Shown one piece after another: positions 20,101 through 27,929 of a stretch of DNA of 64,000 nt. The position numbers and the translations under genes are program-made. This stretch comes from UBA6059 sp964351595 (lineage in GTDB: Bacteria; Bacteroidota; Bacteroidia; Cytophagales; Cyclobacteriaceae), in the NCBI GenBank assembly GCA_964351595.1, contig CAYGOT010000007.1, forward strand, positions 1-64,000, written 5' to 3'. A model generated the notes under the pieces. That model saw only the letters and a list, made by a program, of their open reading frames with translations. It was not told the origin of the DNA and made no database searches. The stretch's first letter is position 1, and each line of letters opens with the position of its first letter.

Positions 20101-22863
20101 TTTGAAGATCTTCAACTCAACTCATCCATAACGCAGATTACCTGTCCGGGCGAGGATGATGGCATCATTACCATTGATCCAATTGGAGGTTCGCCAAACG
20201 GTCCGCCTACCATCGAATGGTACCAAAACGACGTACTAATGCCGGACTCTACTGGTAATCTGTCCATATTGGGACTTCCGGCCAATTCATATCGCGTAGT
20301 AGTAACCGACGCGGAGGGCTGTGCAACAGATCAGCGATTCACAATCAATGAACTGATCAACATCACAGTGCCACAGGAAAATGTGACGATTACCCAAATC
20401 AAATGCATCGGCCAGACTAATGGCGAAATCGCCATTAATATTGAAGGAGGCACAGGACCATTTGATATTTTATGGCAAAAAGATGGAGCATTCTTTAGTG
20501 AAGACCAGGGAGTGCTGGCGGCAGATACTGCTGAGTCTCGGATTAGCGAACTAGCTAATGGCGTCTACACGGTGATGATCAATGATGTCAACAGTTGCAC
20601 CCCCTTCACGGCCAGCTACACTATCGATGAGCGTACGACAACTTTCACCGGAGGAGTGGCCAGACCACAGGCTATTTCCTGTTTCAATGCCTCTGATGGC
20701 ATTCTCAGAGCAGTGATCATTCCGGATACGGGGCATCCTACCGGTTTTGAGGTGGAGTGGTATAAGGATGATGATACAGTGCCTTTTTCAACCGAGATCG
20801 AGGTTGGCCAGTTGGGGCCGGGAACCTATAGATCTGAAGTGACCGATGCTTACGGGTGTATGAAAGACGCCAGCGTGACTTTGATCAACCCTGATCCAAT
20901 CTTCGCGAGAGCAGAGGTCACCGAGCTGATCTGCAATGGTGCGGAAACTGCGATCATCCAGCTGGATCCGATCGGTGGCTATGGAGCATTCACTACCACA
21001 TGGTCAGAGGCAACCCAGGGTGTAATAGACAACCCCGGTTTCAGGTTGGCTGGGCTGGGTGCAGGAGAGTATACCATATCCCTGGCTGATACCGTTGGGT
21101 GCGTCAAAGACACCACCATCCTTATTCTCGACCCGATTGCCATCAACCTGCTGCCAGTTGTTCAGAATGTAGACTGTCAGGGCAGCCCGTCGGGTAGTAT
21201 TGATCTCAATGTAACTGAGGGTACCGCACCGTATACTTTCCAATGGAGGAGAGACAGCACATTGATCAGTCTGGATGAGGACCTATCGGAAATCGTAGCG
21301 GGCAACTACACGGTCAGAGTAGAGGACAGCAACGGCTGTGTGGTCAATTCGGATACGATAAGAGTAACTGAACCGGAAGTCAGCTTTGCCATACAAGCCG
21401 AAATAGACCGGGTCACCTGCAACAATGGGTCCGACGGGTCTATCAAACCTATCATTGTAGAAGAGGGCGGCACGTCTACCTATCGGTTTAATTGGTACAA
21501 AGACAGTGCACTATTTGCGCTGGACACTGAGATGATCGTAGGTATCAGTCCCGGACTTTATACCGTGGAGGTCGAGGATGCCAATGGCTGCATCAAGACC
21601 CGTAATTTTGAGATTATCAATCCACCTGTGCTCAGCGTCAATAACGTGACAGAAGACCTGAGCTGCTTCCGCAGTGGTGATGGAGCCATCTCGGTACAGG
21701 CAGTCGGAGGTTACGGCAACTATTCTTATGAATGGAGCACAGGCGGTGAATTACTGCCGGATACTACTGCCCGCATCAGCGGACTACAAGTTGGCATCTA
21801 TCAATGTGTGATTAGCGATGTGGAAGGATGCGATATCACACGCAGGTTTCAGGTCAGACAGCCACTTCCTATCATTATTGAGTTTGTCAAAGAGGACAAC
21901 ACCTGCCCTGGCCCCTACGACGCATTTATTACCCCGACAGTCACTGGCGGTCGACCCCCTTACACCTTCCTCTGGGAGAGAAACGGAGAGCCTTTTACAG
22001 ATTCACTGGCCATCGATAGTCTGCCGCCAGCCGAGTATGTGCTGACTGTGACCGACAGTAGTCTGTGTGATGTCAAGACTGACCCTATTATCATCGAGGC
22101 ACCCGATCCGCTGAATTTCAATTTTCTTGAATTCGTAGATAACCTCTGTCCTACTACCGAGAATGGGATGATCTCTGTTCAGGGTACTGGAGGTACTTCT
22201 CCCTATGTCTTCTCATTCGATAGCTCGGCCTTTAATGTCAGCAATGATTTCTTTGGGCTTGCTAAAGGTAAATATCCCCTATCGGTAATGGATGATGTGG
22301 GCTGTGTCAATGATACCATCATAGAAATCAACCACCAGTATGACTTGCAGCCGGACTTTACCTACAGTTTCCAGGAGCTCGCTATAGACTATGATATCAG
22401 CTTTGAGGATCAGACCGTAGGACCAGGCCTTACCAAGTGGTTTTGGGATTTTGGAGATGAGCGCGCCTCACCTGAGCAGGATCCTGTGATACAGTTTGAG
22501 TCAGTTGGCGAGTATGTGGTATCACTCACTGTTGAAAATGAGGTGGAGTGCGTCGCTACTTTCTCTGATACGCTTCAGGTCGAGCAGGGCTATGTATTTA
22601 CCATTCCGAGCGGTTTCTCTCCTAATGGTGACGGTCTCAATGACTTCTTCCGTCCGGTATTTGACAACATCAATGACATCAGGACCAACATCGTAGACAG
22701 AAACGGAGAGATTGTCTTCACATCCAATTCTCGTGAGGAGTTTTGGGATGGGCGCCTTAATGGTGATCGGCTACCACAAGGTCCTTATTATTATGAGATA
22801 AGCTACACTTCCAGAGCTGGTAAAACTCGTTTTCGCAAGGGGAAAGTGCTACTCTTGCGGTAG
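14188..22863 (+). CDS. Giant SprB-repeat surface protein with type B (CHU_C) sorting domain
   Basis: A 2,891-residue secreted protein: signal peptide (about 1-30, ending TASAQ), then about 31 units of 75-100 residues, each with a cysteine followed by (D/N)GxI, a GG..PY..W core, GxYxV and a second cysteine before the next unit (SprB-repeat type). A PKD-like domain (about 2720-2795, WDFGDE) and the C-terminal gliding-associated domain (about 2800-2891, IPSGFSPNGDGLNDFF and ending RKGKVLLLR) follow. The last is the type B signal for type IX secretion. The protein is expected on the cell surface as an adhesin, possibly for gliding. From residue ~829 the units follow a three-unit A-B-C pattern recurring every ~260 residues. 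The segment at 14.76-16.65 kb is more AT-rich. Confidence 0.93.
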   Translation: MEQAKTKALTSIISCAAIVLFLLSGYTASAQFDLDVEVTNACTGPNSGAIEVTILNDLVGGPFTYDWAGPNGYTNTTAVGFIAAPEPGTYTIMVTRDADGAMRNATADVLQSGTPLSFNPAIITDASCNDGDGGITITGANGTGPYEYAIIPYPGVPATLADFGGFTTNNGVFTGLDIDQYSVAVRDALGCTRIQNQIAVNQAPNNLTLSLQNSSNVTCFGANDGSITVLGQNGVGNNVYSLIRGGGAVEQDFIDQGFQANNGLFEDLPADTYDAAVRDENGCIMLLTGIIVTEPDAIDITTEIRFTSCDDQSPPLVEDNGSIEILTIIGGAPPYTRQWDGPNGPLGTGFTETGLIGGEYSVTITDNNGCEAFFPFTIYEGFDLVAIPTNVTCFEDDDGSIQLNIIYDGVRTPETANQEVRWFEWDGTLATPLADVDDDDFTNNLAPGGYIVQVTDVLGCVKYDTVDVTSPNSRLEATVVETPNACIGDTNGVIEVTATGGGGMSYEYSLDNVNFQEESIFTGLATGTYSVYVEDENNCIVIVPAEITEPPVDFNILGVNTTNITCFVDAETGVASLELDLPDLTGIQDINWLNFAGDTLINSQQPLLVEQVDTLAEGAYTIGVEDIYGCVKTVDFTITRPEEFSVVLVSQDVPCPEGGNITLDVTVEGGTPNYNYVWARGTNILQTTSNTTSTSDELILNITDPSSAGNYTVTITDANGCPVNDNDATPGDGILEFVVDIPEDIVIVADPVVNNACIDGNDGSITINVSGGTPFGVDGYTYTWFRNGIEFSNNKDISDLDEATYRVEVSDANDCDPAFIEVDITDPTTEYRIDTVAINPVVCNGETTGSIDVDIVVDPGHPTLANQFTYTWYKDGAFFRPNAIDLIGNVGPGIYELVVNDNYFGVGQGCEQSAFFEVEEYNTITLNPVFIDNTCPGLDDASITLSPTGGLAVTDYSYSWTFNTAAFPGGASITMLEGGTYRVTVTDDLGCAVQQTFNVTNFTDFSVDATNVTPISCHDANDGAIDVQVSGINGTARYTWLKDGFFFSSSEDIADLEPGTYEFEVADLVGIEECTVFNLTETLTNPLEYFIVETITDVTCNGGNDGVIAVTINQGGPDIATNNLTFTWRDSDANTIDPGVNKTFIDGLEAGTYTLDIEDMDGCVTSGSYQVIEYPEIFLNPSVTQLTCPGVPTASITVNPQGGNISTPSPGGYTYEWERNTVVLGNTSNTLSNIASGNYQVTVTDDSGCEAVFTQTINAIPAFAIDEPVNQITCADAADGSIEVEVTGGNTTLGYQWEYNGEVISTDPLIENLEAGTYTLTMTNTGGCFVFGTTNIRDYVITDPGTFTVTPTVTDVTCDEINDGSISLMLTNVPAGFNAADFDYTFTRLADNMVVPSTLGTANDLESGLYRVDITHDSFSPGVTSSCTESFEYEVINFEPITITPTVVQNTCPGLDEAEISIVIDGGSGPYSIEWLKNGSLSGPQDVLSQTGLGAGQYDITVVDNITCSQTVQININFIDDFVVNADVVDLTCQSAADGGADDGSISLNITGGTGDLRYLWVAVGDGQVLPNSATQTDLAPGDYQVTVRDENDCVALNTTYTVGQPPTKSIILEDLTAVRCNGESNGSITVSFEDNLGNPISSNQFDKVWYQVTAGSPPTLTEITGQSGATLANRPAGDYLLRATENNPSSNNCSFEREFTIVEYDALTIDNIITSQLSCDGFTDGSIRLEVSGGNAPTNDDYSVQWTLGGLPFIDADLATNLEINNLAAGRYKAVVFDLSGCSITENEVIVEHEGISVANSTITQISCFNTTADGSITISVTGGTPPYSFNWSKDGVADFSSNQNLTGLEPGTYNVIIDDDNICPGGAITSQDFVIDTPPQYEITGVIDNETCLGDSDGAIDITMVVTPGSGSTLNPSLFDYTWYYNNVELTQFKDQRDITGLTAGTYRLDVLDNTPGACAVSREFEIVAFEDLQLNSSITQITCPGEDDGIITIDPIGGSPNGPPTIEWYQNDVLMPDSTGNLSILGLPANSYRVVVTDAEGCATDQRFTINELINITVPQENVTITQIKCIGQTNGEIAINIEGGTGPFDILWQKDGAFFSEDQGVLAADTAESRISELANGVYTVMINDVNSCTPFTASYTIDERTTTFTGGVARPQAISCFNASDGILRAVIIPDTGHPTGFEVEWYKDDDTVPFSTEIEVGQLGPGTYRSEVTDAYGCMKDASVTLINPDPIFARAEVTELICNGAETAIIQLDPIGGYGAFTTTWSEATQGVIDNPGFRLAGLGAGEYTISLADTVGCVKDTTILILDPIAINLLPVVQNVDCQGSPSGSIDLNVTEGTAPYTFQWRRDSTLISLDEDLSEIVAGNYTVRVEDSNGCVVNSDTIRVTEPEVSFAIQAEIDRVTCNNGSDGSIKPIIVEEGGTSTYRFNWYKDSALFALDTEMIVGISPGLYTVEVEDANGCIKTRNFEIINPPVLSVNNVTEDLSCFRSGDGAISVQAVGGYGNYSYEWSTGGELLPDTTARISGLQVGIYQCVISDVEGCDITRRFQVRQPLPIIIEFVKEDNTCPGPYDAFITPTVTGGRPPYTFLWERNGEPFTDSLAIDSLPPAEYVLTVTDSSLCDVKTDPIIIEAPDPLNFNFLEFVDNLCPTTENGMISVQGTGGTSPYVFSFDSSAFNVSNDFFGLAKGKYPLSVMDDVGCVNDTIIEINHQYDLQPDFTYSFQELAIDYDISFEDQTVGPGLTKWFWDFGDERASPEQDPVIQFESVGEYVVSLTVENEVECVATFSDTLQVEQGYVFTIPSGFSPNGDGLNDFFRPVFDNINDIRTNIVDRNGEIVFTSNSREEFWDGRLNGDRLPQGPYYYEISYTSRAGKTRFRKGKVLLLR

Positions 22864-22880
22864 TTTTACCTCCAAAAAAG

Positions 22881-23897
22881 ATGGTTCGATTACCGGCCGA
22901 ATGGGAGCCACAGGCTTTCGTACAATTTACCTTCCCGCATGAGCAGGGAGATTGGGCGCCTACCTACCCTGAGGTGGTGCCTTGCTTTGTGGAGTTGATC
23001 ACCACAGTAGCCAGATTCCAAAAAGTGCTGGTGGTCTGCGATCATGTCAAAAGGGTGAAAAGCTATTTCCAGAATACGCGAAACCTCCATTTTGCGGTAG
23101 CTCCGTCCAATGACACCTGGGCGCGAGATCATGGCGCCATCACTATCGTAAACAATGGAAAACCTGAGCTGCTCGATTTTCAGTTCAATGGCTGGGGTAA
23201 CAAGTTTGCAGCCGAATTAGATAATCAGATTACCGCTACGCTCGATGATGCAAATGCGTTCGGCAGTACGCCACTGAAATCTGTGGATTTTGTACTAGAA
23301 GGGGGAGCTATCGAAAGCGACGGGGCGGGCACCTTACTCACAACTTCTACCTGCCTGCTCGCACCGACCAGAAACCCTCATTTGAGCCAAAAGAAAATCG
23401 AGAAAGAGCTAAAGCATTATTTTGGCCTTGATCGGGTGCTGTGGCTTGATCATGGTGAACTGGCTGGAGATGATACGGATGCACATATCGATACTTTAGC
23501 CAGACTATGCGATAAGCAGACTATCGCTTACGTACAATGCAGCGACCCATCCGATGAGCATTTCGAAGAGCTGCAAGCCATGGAAGCCCAGCTAAAAACC
23601 TTCAAAACGGCTGCCGGAAATCCCTATAAGCTGGTCTCGCTCCCGATGGCTGATGCTTGCTATGATGAAGATGGTGATCGCATGCCAGCTACCTATGCCA
23701 ACTTTCTAATCTGCAATGGGGCCGTGTTGGTTCCGATCTACAGGGTCGCTCAGGATGAGCAGGCGCTTGAAGCGATTCGCTCCATTTTTCCCGATAGGGA
23801 GGTGATCGGCATCAATTGTCTACCTTTGATCCAGCAGCACGGGAGCCTGCACTGCGTGACCATGCAGTACCCCGCCGGCGTACCATTAAACGCATAG
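22881..23897 (+). CDS. aguA: Agmatine deiminase
   Basis: A 338-residue member of the agmatine/peptidylarginine deiminase family, which converts agmatine to N-carbamoylputrescine and ammonia. The guanidino-modifying active site is complete: TWARDHGA (Asp), EGGAIESDG, HIDTLARL (catalytic His) and the nucleophile Cys325 in HGSLHC. The next gene encodes the following enzyme of the pathway three bases downstream. The absence of a signal peptide supports a cytoplasmic agmatine enzyme rather than a secreted peptidylarginine deiminase. Confidence 0.92.
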   Translation: MVRLPAEWEPQAFVQFTFPHEQGDWAPTYPEVVPCFVELITTVARFQKVLVVCDHVKRVKSYFQNTRNLHFAVAPSNDTWARDHGAITIVNNGKPELLDFQFNGWGNKFAAELDNQITATLDDANAFGSTPLKSVDFVLEGGAIESDGAGTLLTTSTCLLAPTRNPHLSQKKIEKELKHYFGLDRVLWLDHGELAGDDTDAHIDTLARLCDKQTIAYVQCSDPSDEHFEELQAMEAQLKTFKTAAGNPYKLVSLPMADACYDEDGDRMPATYANFLICNGAVLVPIYRVAQDEQALEAIRSIFPDREVIGINCLPLIQQHGSLHCVTMQYPAGVPLNA

Positions 23898-23900
23898 CGA

Positions 23901-24776
23901 ATGAACATAGGAATCGTACAACAAGCCTGTGGGACATCCAAGGCCGACAATATCAAAAAATCAATTGAAGGCATAGCCGAATGCGCCAAGAATGGGGCTG
24001 ACCTGGTCGTGTTGCAAGAGCTCCACGCAGGCATCTACTTCTGTCAGGCTGAGGATACGGACATGTTTGACTTAGCAGAACCTATCCCTGGTCCTACGTC
24101 AGATGCTTTCGCCGCAGCAGCAAAAGAACACGGAGTGGTGCTGGTCACTTCCTTATTTGAAAAGCGTGCCCCTGGGCTGTATCACAATACTGCTGTCGTC
24201 TTTGACAAGGACGGCTCCATGGCTGGTCGCTACCGCAAAATGCATATCCCAGATGATCCTGCTTACTATGAGAAGTTCTATTTCACTCCGGGTGATCTGG
24301 GTTTTGAGCCTATCCAAACCTCAGTTGGCAAACTGGGTGTACTCGTCTGCTGGGATCAATGGTACCCCGAGGCTGCTCGCCTCATGGCGCTTGCTGGTGC
24401 TGAAGTGCTCATCTACCCCACCGCTATTGGTTGGGAGGCGGGTGATGCTCAAGACGAGAAGGATCGGCAGCTAGATGCCTGGATGATCTCCCAGCGCGCA
24501 CATGCTGTGGCCAATGGACTGCCCGTCATTTCCGTCAATCGCACAGGCTTTGAGCCGGACTGGTCAGGTGTGACCGACGGTATCACTTTCTGGGGCAATA
24601 GCTTTGTCACCGGCCCCCAAGGTGAGCTACTTCATCGATTGAGTGCCGAGAACGAAAGTACCGCAGTAGTAACCATAGACAAGAAAAGAACTGAGGATGT
24701 TCGTCGGATTTGGCCTTATTTCAGAGACCGACGGATAGATGCGTATGAGGATTTAACGAAGCGGTATCGGGATTAA
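23901..24776 (+). CDS. aguB: N-carbamoylputrescine amidohydrolase
   Basis: A 291-residue nitrilase-superfamily enzyme that hydrolyses N-carbamoylputrescine to putrescine, CO2 and ammonia. The Glu-Lys-Cys triad is E40 (LQELHAG), K113 (RYRKMHIP) and C150 (LVCWDQWYPE). Segments such as DDPAYYEKFYFTPGD and PTAIGWE are typical of the plant/bacterial AguB clade. It follows aguA by three bases, so the pair forms a putrescine-making operon fed by agmatine (arginine decarboxylase not in the window). Confidence 0.94.
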   Translation: MNIGIVQQACGTSKADNIKKSIEGIAECAKNGADLVVLQELHAGIYFCQAEDTDMFDLAEPIPGPTSDAFAAAAKEHGVVLVTSLFEKRAPGLYHNTAVVFDKDGSMAGRYRKMHIPDDPAYYEKFYFTPGDLGFEPIQTSVGKLGVLVCWDQWYPEAARLMALAGAEVLIYPTAIGWEAGDAQDEKDRQLDAWMISQRAHAVANGLPVISVNRTGFEPDWSGVTDGITFWGNSFVTGPQGELLHRLSAENESTAVVTIDKKRTEDVRRIWPYFRDRRIDAYEDLTKRYRD

Positions 24777-24836
24777 CACGTCTTATCTTTGGAATTCCTC
24801 CTTGAAATTTGGAATTTTGATTTCCAATTTTCAAGG

Positions 24837-25997
24837 ATGATTTTTAGAAATCAGATAGCACAACTTATTGAATTAGGTGATTTCATGCCTGTCTTGGGGA
24901 TTTTAGGCCCCAGACAAGTTGGAAAAACTACGCTTGTAAAGGAATATGCAAAACAACTAGAGAAAGACTGGGTCTATCTTGATTTGGAAAAACCCTCGGA
25001 CGCACGTCGATTGCTTGATCCCGAGCTCTACTTCAGTAGCAACCAAGATAAGTGCATTATCATCGATGAGGTGCAGCTCAAGCCTGAGTTGTTTCCTACG
25101 ATCCGGGCATTTGTGGATGAAAACCGCGAGCCTCTGCGCTTTATCATTCTAGGGTCAGCCACCCCACATTTGTTACGCCAGTCCTCCGAGTCATTGGCCG
25201 GTAGGGTATCCTACATTGAGCTATTCCCTTTTTCATTAACTGAGCTGCCAGAAATAGAACTCCAGCGTCATCATTTTTTGGGGGGGTTTCCCAATAGCGT
25301 TTTGGCAAAAAAAGATCGGCAGTCCTCATTATGGTTGGATGGGTTTATCCAAACCTATGTGGAGCGTGATTTACCGTTGCTTGGCATGAGTGCGAGCCCT
25401 CAGGTCACCCGAAGGCTATGGCAAATGCTGGCCTGGCAAAGCGGTGGACTACTCAATGCCTCATCCATTGGTAAATCACTGGGCTTAACCAACCACACGA
25501 TCAATAATTACATCGATTTTTTGGAGGGTGCTTTTATGGTCAATCGCCTGCCCCCTTACGCTGCTAATATCAAAAAAAGGCTGGTGAAAGCTCATAAGAT
25601 TTACATTTCAGATACTGGCTTGATGCATCGAATCATTGGACTGAACGATTATGATGAGTTGTTTGGAAGTCCGCTCCTCGGCGCTTCATGGGTAACTTAT
25701 GTAGTGCAGCAGATCAGAGCAGAAACACCTAATGATTATGAATTGTATTATTATCGCACATATGCCGGAACAGAGGTAGACCTGGTGCTCACGAAAGGCT
25801 TTAAGCCTACCAGTTGTATTGAAATCAAGTTCTCCTCCACGCCCAGCATCAATAAAGGATTCCAAATAGGTATAGAAGACCTGGGTACTGTTCAAAACTA
25901 TATCATTGTACCTCAGGGAGAGCCATATCAACTCCGCAAAGATGTGACGGTAGTTGGTTTGCGATCGTTTCTCAATCAAATACTAAAAACCCTATGA
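24837..25997 (+). CDS. AAA_14/DUF4143 ATPase
   Basis: A 386-residue protein with an N-terminal P-loop ATPase (Walker A GPRQVGKTT, Walker B CIIIDEVQ) and a C-terminal DUF4143 domain, a restriction-endonuclease-like fold containing GTEVDLVL and IEIKFSS. I chose ATG 4837 of the second reading (position 24837), preceded by AAGG, over an upstream TTG. Proteins of this architecture are common and scattered; their role is not settled (proposed in DNA or mobile-element-related functions). Four bases later begins a small gene, so the three genes to 26459 may be one unit. The sporadic distribution of the family suggests acquisition. Confidence 0.85.
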   Translation: MIFRNQIAQLIELGDFMPVLGILGPRQVGKTTLVKEYAKQLEKDWVYLDLEKPSDARRLLDPELYFSSNQDKCIIIDEVQLKPELFPTIRAFVDENREPLRFIILGSATPHLLRQSSESLAGRVSYIELFPFSLTELPEIELQRHHFLGGFPNSVLAKKDRQSSLWLDGFIQTYVERDLPLLGMSASPQVTRRLWQMLAWQSGGLLNASSIGKSLGLTNHTINNYIDFLEGAFMVNRLPPYAANIKKRLVKAHKIYISDTGLMHRIIGLNDYDELFGSPLLGASWVTYVVQQIRAETPNDYELYYYRTYAGTEVDLVLTKGFKPTSCIEIKFSSTPSINKGFQIGIEDLGTVQNYIIVPQGEPYQLRKDVTVVGLRSFLNQILKTL

Positions 25998-26001
25998 AAG
26001 C

Positions 26002-26283
26002 ATGACTGCCGAAGAGTTAAAAAACCAAAAAAGCCCTGATAAGCTGTCTTCAGCGCTCCTCAAAGCCATGTGGCTGGCTGCTCATGATGATTGGGAAGGT
26101 GCGCACAATATTGCTCAGGATATTGAAACCTCAGATGGTAGCAGAATTCATGGCTACTTGCATTGGGTAGAAGGAGATCTGCCGAATGCAGACTACTGGT
26201 ATCGTAGTGCAGGAACCACCCGACCCAATACGAGCCTCGAAGAGGAATGGCACAACATCATCAACCAACTGCTCGCTTCATGA
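26002..26283 (+). CDS. Small conserved hypothetical protein
   Basis: A 93-residue soluble protein without signal peptide. It contains ALLKAMWLAAHDDWEGAH, HGYLHWVEGDLPNADYWYRS and a C-terminal EEEWHNIINQLL, a pattern I recall from short uncharacterised proteins in several phyla with helical TPR-like character. Function unknown. It lies four bases after the DUF4143 ATPase, and its stop overlaps the start of the next gene (ATGA). Confidence 0.7.
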   Translation: MTAEELKNQKSPDKLSSALLKAMWLAAHDDWEGAHNIAQDIETSDGSRIHGYLHWVEGDLPNADYWYRSAGTTRPNTSLEEEWHNIINQLLAS

Positions 26284-26459
26284 AAAAATTCATTGCCATC
26301 GTCATCGGGTTTTTAGCCATTGGATTGGCGACAGTTTATTTCCTGCGCACCTATCGCGAAGGTGAGCCCAACTGGCAATATCCTATACTAGCTTTCGGGA
26401 TGGCTTTCGTTCTGTACTATACCCTGATCACTCCTTCTGGTAAGAGGAGGAAAAAGTGA
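26280..26459 (+). CDS. Small membrane protein, unknown function
   Basis: A 59-residue protein with two hydrophobic segments (about 3-23 and 36-52) and a basic C-terminus (GKRRKK). The start at 26280 overlaps the preceding stop by ATGA, indicating translational coupling. Not recognised; likely an inner-membrane hairpin. Confidence 0.6.
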   Translation: MKKFIAIVIGFLAIGLATVYFLRTYREGEPNWQYPILAFGMAFVLYYTLITPSGKRRKK

Positions 26460-26662
26460 GAAGTCAGGTCATCCCCATGCCCGCGCAATGCCTACCATAG
26501 GGGAGGCATCCCCTCATGCTAGCAAAGGCACCACTTTCACATAAATGCTACGTGGTTAGAGGGACTTCTCCACTCCGTTCTCGCTTCGCGAAAACTGCGG
26601 TCGAAGTGACGTGCTATTCGCAAGGTTAGAAGTATCAAAAGTTCGTGTTTATTTACGGGGCT

Positions 26663-27358
26663 CTAAGAATTACCGTAGACCTTCAGCACCGAGCCTCGGA
26701 GTTCCGAACCTTCCTCAGAGCATGCAAACAAGATCGTGCTGGCAATTTTCTCAGGTTTGACCCAATCATCAAAATTGGCATCCGGCATGGACTTGCGATT
26801 AGGTGGGGTGTCAATAATGCTCGGAACCACTACTGTAGCTGTAGCATTGTGCTCCTTGGCATCACCGTTGATGATATTGGCCAGCTGGATGACCATCGAC
26901 TTGGAGAGGGCATAAGCTGTCACTCCTCCCGCCGAAGCGGGGTTAAGTGCTGGCTTGGCCCCTACAAAAACCAGTCGACCCATAGTTGATTGAGACTTCA
27001 TCACTTTAAGAATTGGCCTTACCGTATGATAAGCCGTATTAAAATTGAGCGTGATCATATTGGAGATATCCTCACCTGAGGTACCTGCTATATCACCCAT
27101 GCCAAAACCACCAACAAGCATAATACAGGCAGCAATTTCACCTTCAGCTCTGGCCATGTCCTCAACAAACTTCTTAGCTTTTTCTTCGTTGGTGAGGTCC
27201 ACTTCGACGTACTTGAGTTGCTCCGTGTCTCTATTCTCATCACGCCTTTTACCCGGCTCTATCGTCCCAATTACTTTGTATCCTGCAGAAATAAATGCCG
27301 TGGTGACCGCCCCACCAAGATTACCGGTTGCGCCTGTGATGATTACTGTTTTACTCAT
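26663..27358 (-). CDS. Short-chain dehydrogenase/reductase family protein
   Basis: A 231-residue SDR. The ATG at 27358 opens straight into the cofactor motif VIITGATGNLGGA (TGxxGxxG type). Asp in the sheet-4 region (VDLTNEE), a central NTAYH, and the active-site pair Y-x-x-x-K in TAYALSK are present. It is a likely NAD(P)-dependent oxidoreductase of unknown substrate. It is divergent from the alkyltransferase-like gene with only 27 bases between the two starts, so their promoters overlap. Confidence 0.85.
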   Translation of the reverse strand: MSKTVIITGATGNLGGAVTTAFISAGYKVIGTIEPGKRRDENRDTEQLKYVEVDLTNEEKAKKFVEDMARAEGEIAACIMLVGGFGMGDIAGTSGEDISNMITLNFNTAYHTVRPILKVMKSQSTMGRLVFVGAKPALNPASAGGVTAYALSKSMVIQLANIINGDAKEHNATATVVVPSIIDTPPNRKSMPDANFDDWVKPEKIASTILFACSEEGSELRGSVLKVYGNS

Positions 27359-27385
27359 GAAATCCTCTATTTTAGTCTTCGAATA

Positions 27386-27721
27386 ATGGATAGCAAAGGT
27401 AGTTTTTTTGAAGATGTATTCGAGGTAGCCAAACTGATACCGAAAGGTCGGGTCACTAGTTATGGTGCTATCGCAAATTACCTGGGTACCAAGGGCAGTG
27501 CACGGATGGTTGGTTGGGCGATGAACCAGGCACACAGTGATTCGGAAGTCCCCGCCCATCGAGTCGTCAACCGATCAGGCCTGCTTACAGGCAAGCATCA
27601 CTTCAATCCTCCTTCAAGTATGCAGACGCTTCTCGAGGCAGAAGGCATTGTGGTCATTGACGATCAAATTCAAGGTTTCAAAGAGCATTTCTGGGATCCG
27701 GCCGTTGAGCTTGGGTTTTGA
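27386..27721 (+). CDS. Alkyltransferase-like (MGMT-family) protein without the reactive cysteine
   Basis: A 111-residue protein with the DNA-binding domain of O6-alkylguanine-DNA alkyltransferases: GRVTSYGAIANYLG (helix-turn-helix) and VGWAMNQ. The active site PCHR is PAHR here (VPAHRVVNRSG), so it cannot accept an alkyl group. Such alkyltransferase-like proteins bind alkylated guanine and hand lesions to nucleotide excision repair. It is separated by 27 bases from the divergent SDR gene. Confidence 0.88.
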   Translation: MDSKGSFFEDVFEVAKLIPKGRVTSYGAIANYLGTKGSARMVGWAMNQAHSDSEVPAHRVVNRSGLLTGKHHFNPPSSMQTLLEAEGIVVIDDQIQGFKEHFWDPAVELGF

Positions 27722-27745
27722 GATTCTAGATCGTAGTAGTTAACA

Positions 27746-27813
27746 AACCGTTAAAACGGTTCCGCCAGTCACGTTGACTTATTTATAGCCCACGGTTTAA
27801 ACCGTGGGCTATA
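27746..27813. repeat. Two palindromes after the alkyltransferase-like gene
   Basis: A short dyad AACCGTT-AA-AACGGTT (27746-27761) is followed by a perfect 30-base palindrome at 27784-27813 with half-site TATAGCCCACGGTTT. No poly-T tract follows, so it is more like a REP-type repeat than a simple terminator. Confidence 0.75.
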
Positions 27814-27929
27814 ACCATGAGGAAGATCAGAATGATTTCAATCATTTCATTCCCATATCACAAAGTATATGGCTGCTAAAGAAGACAAGTTTTGAAGCTT
27901 TATCCTCCTTCAATCATGATTACTTATAC

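Noticed and set aside
16672..21800. CRISPR-like regular spacing in the repeat region
   Set aside because: The period is about 780 bp of coding sequence with diverged units, not short identical repeats with unique spacers.
14106..22045. Numerous antisense and alternate-frame open frames over the giant adhesin
   Set aside because: They are shadows of the repetitive coding frame, with no independent start signals.
26460..26662. Possible small RNA or repeat between the tiny membrane gene and the SDR gene
   Set aside because: Only short dyads (for example AGGGG/CCCCT) are present; no convincing structure or second copy.
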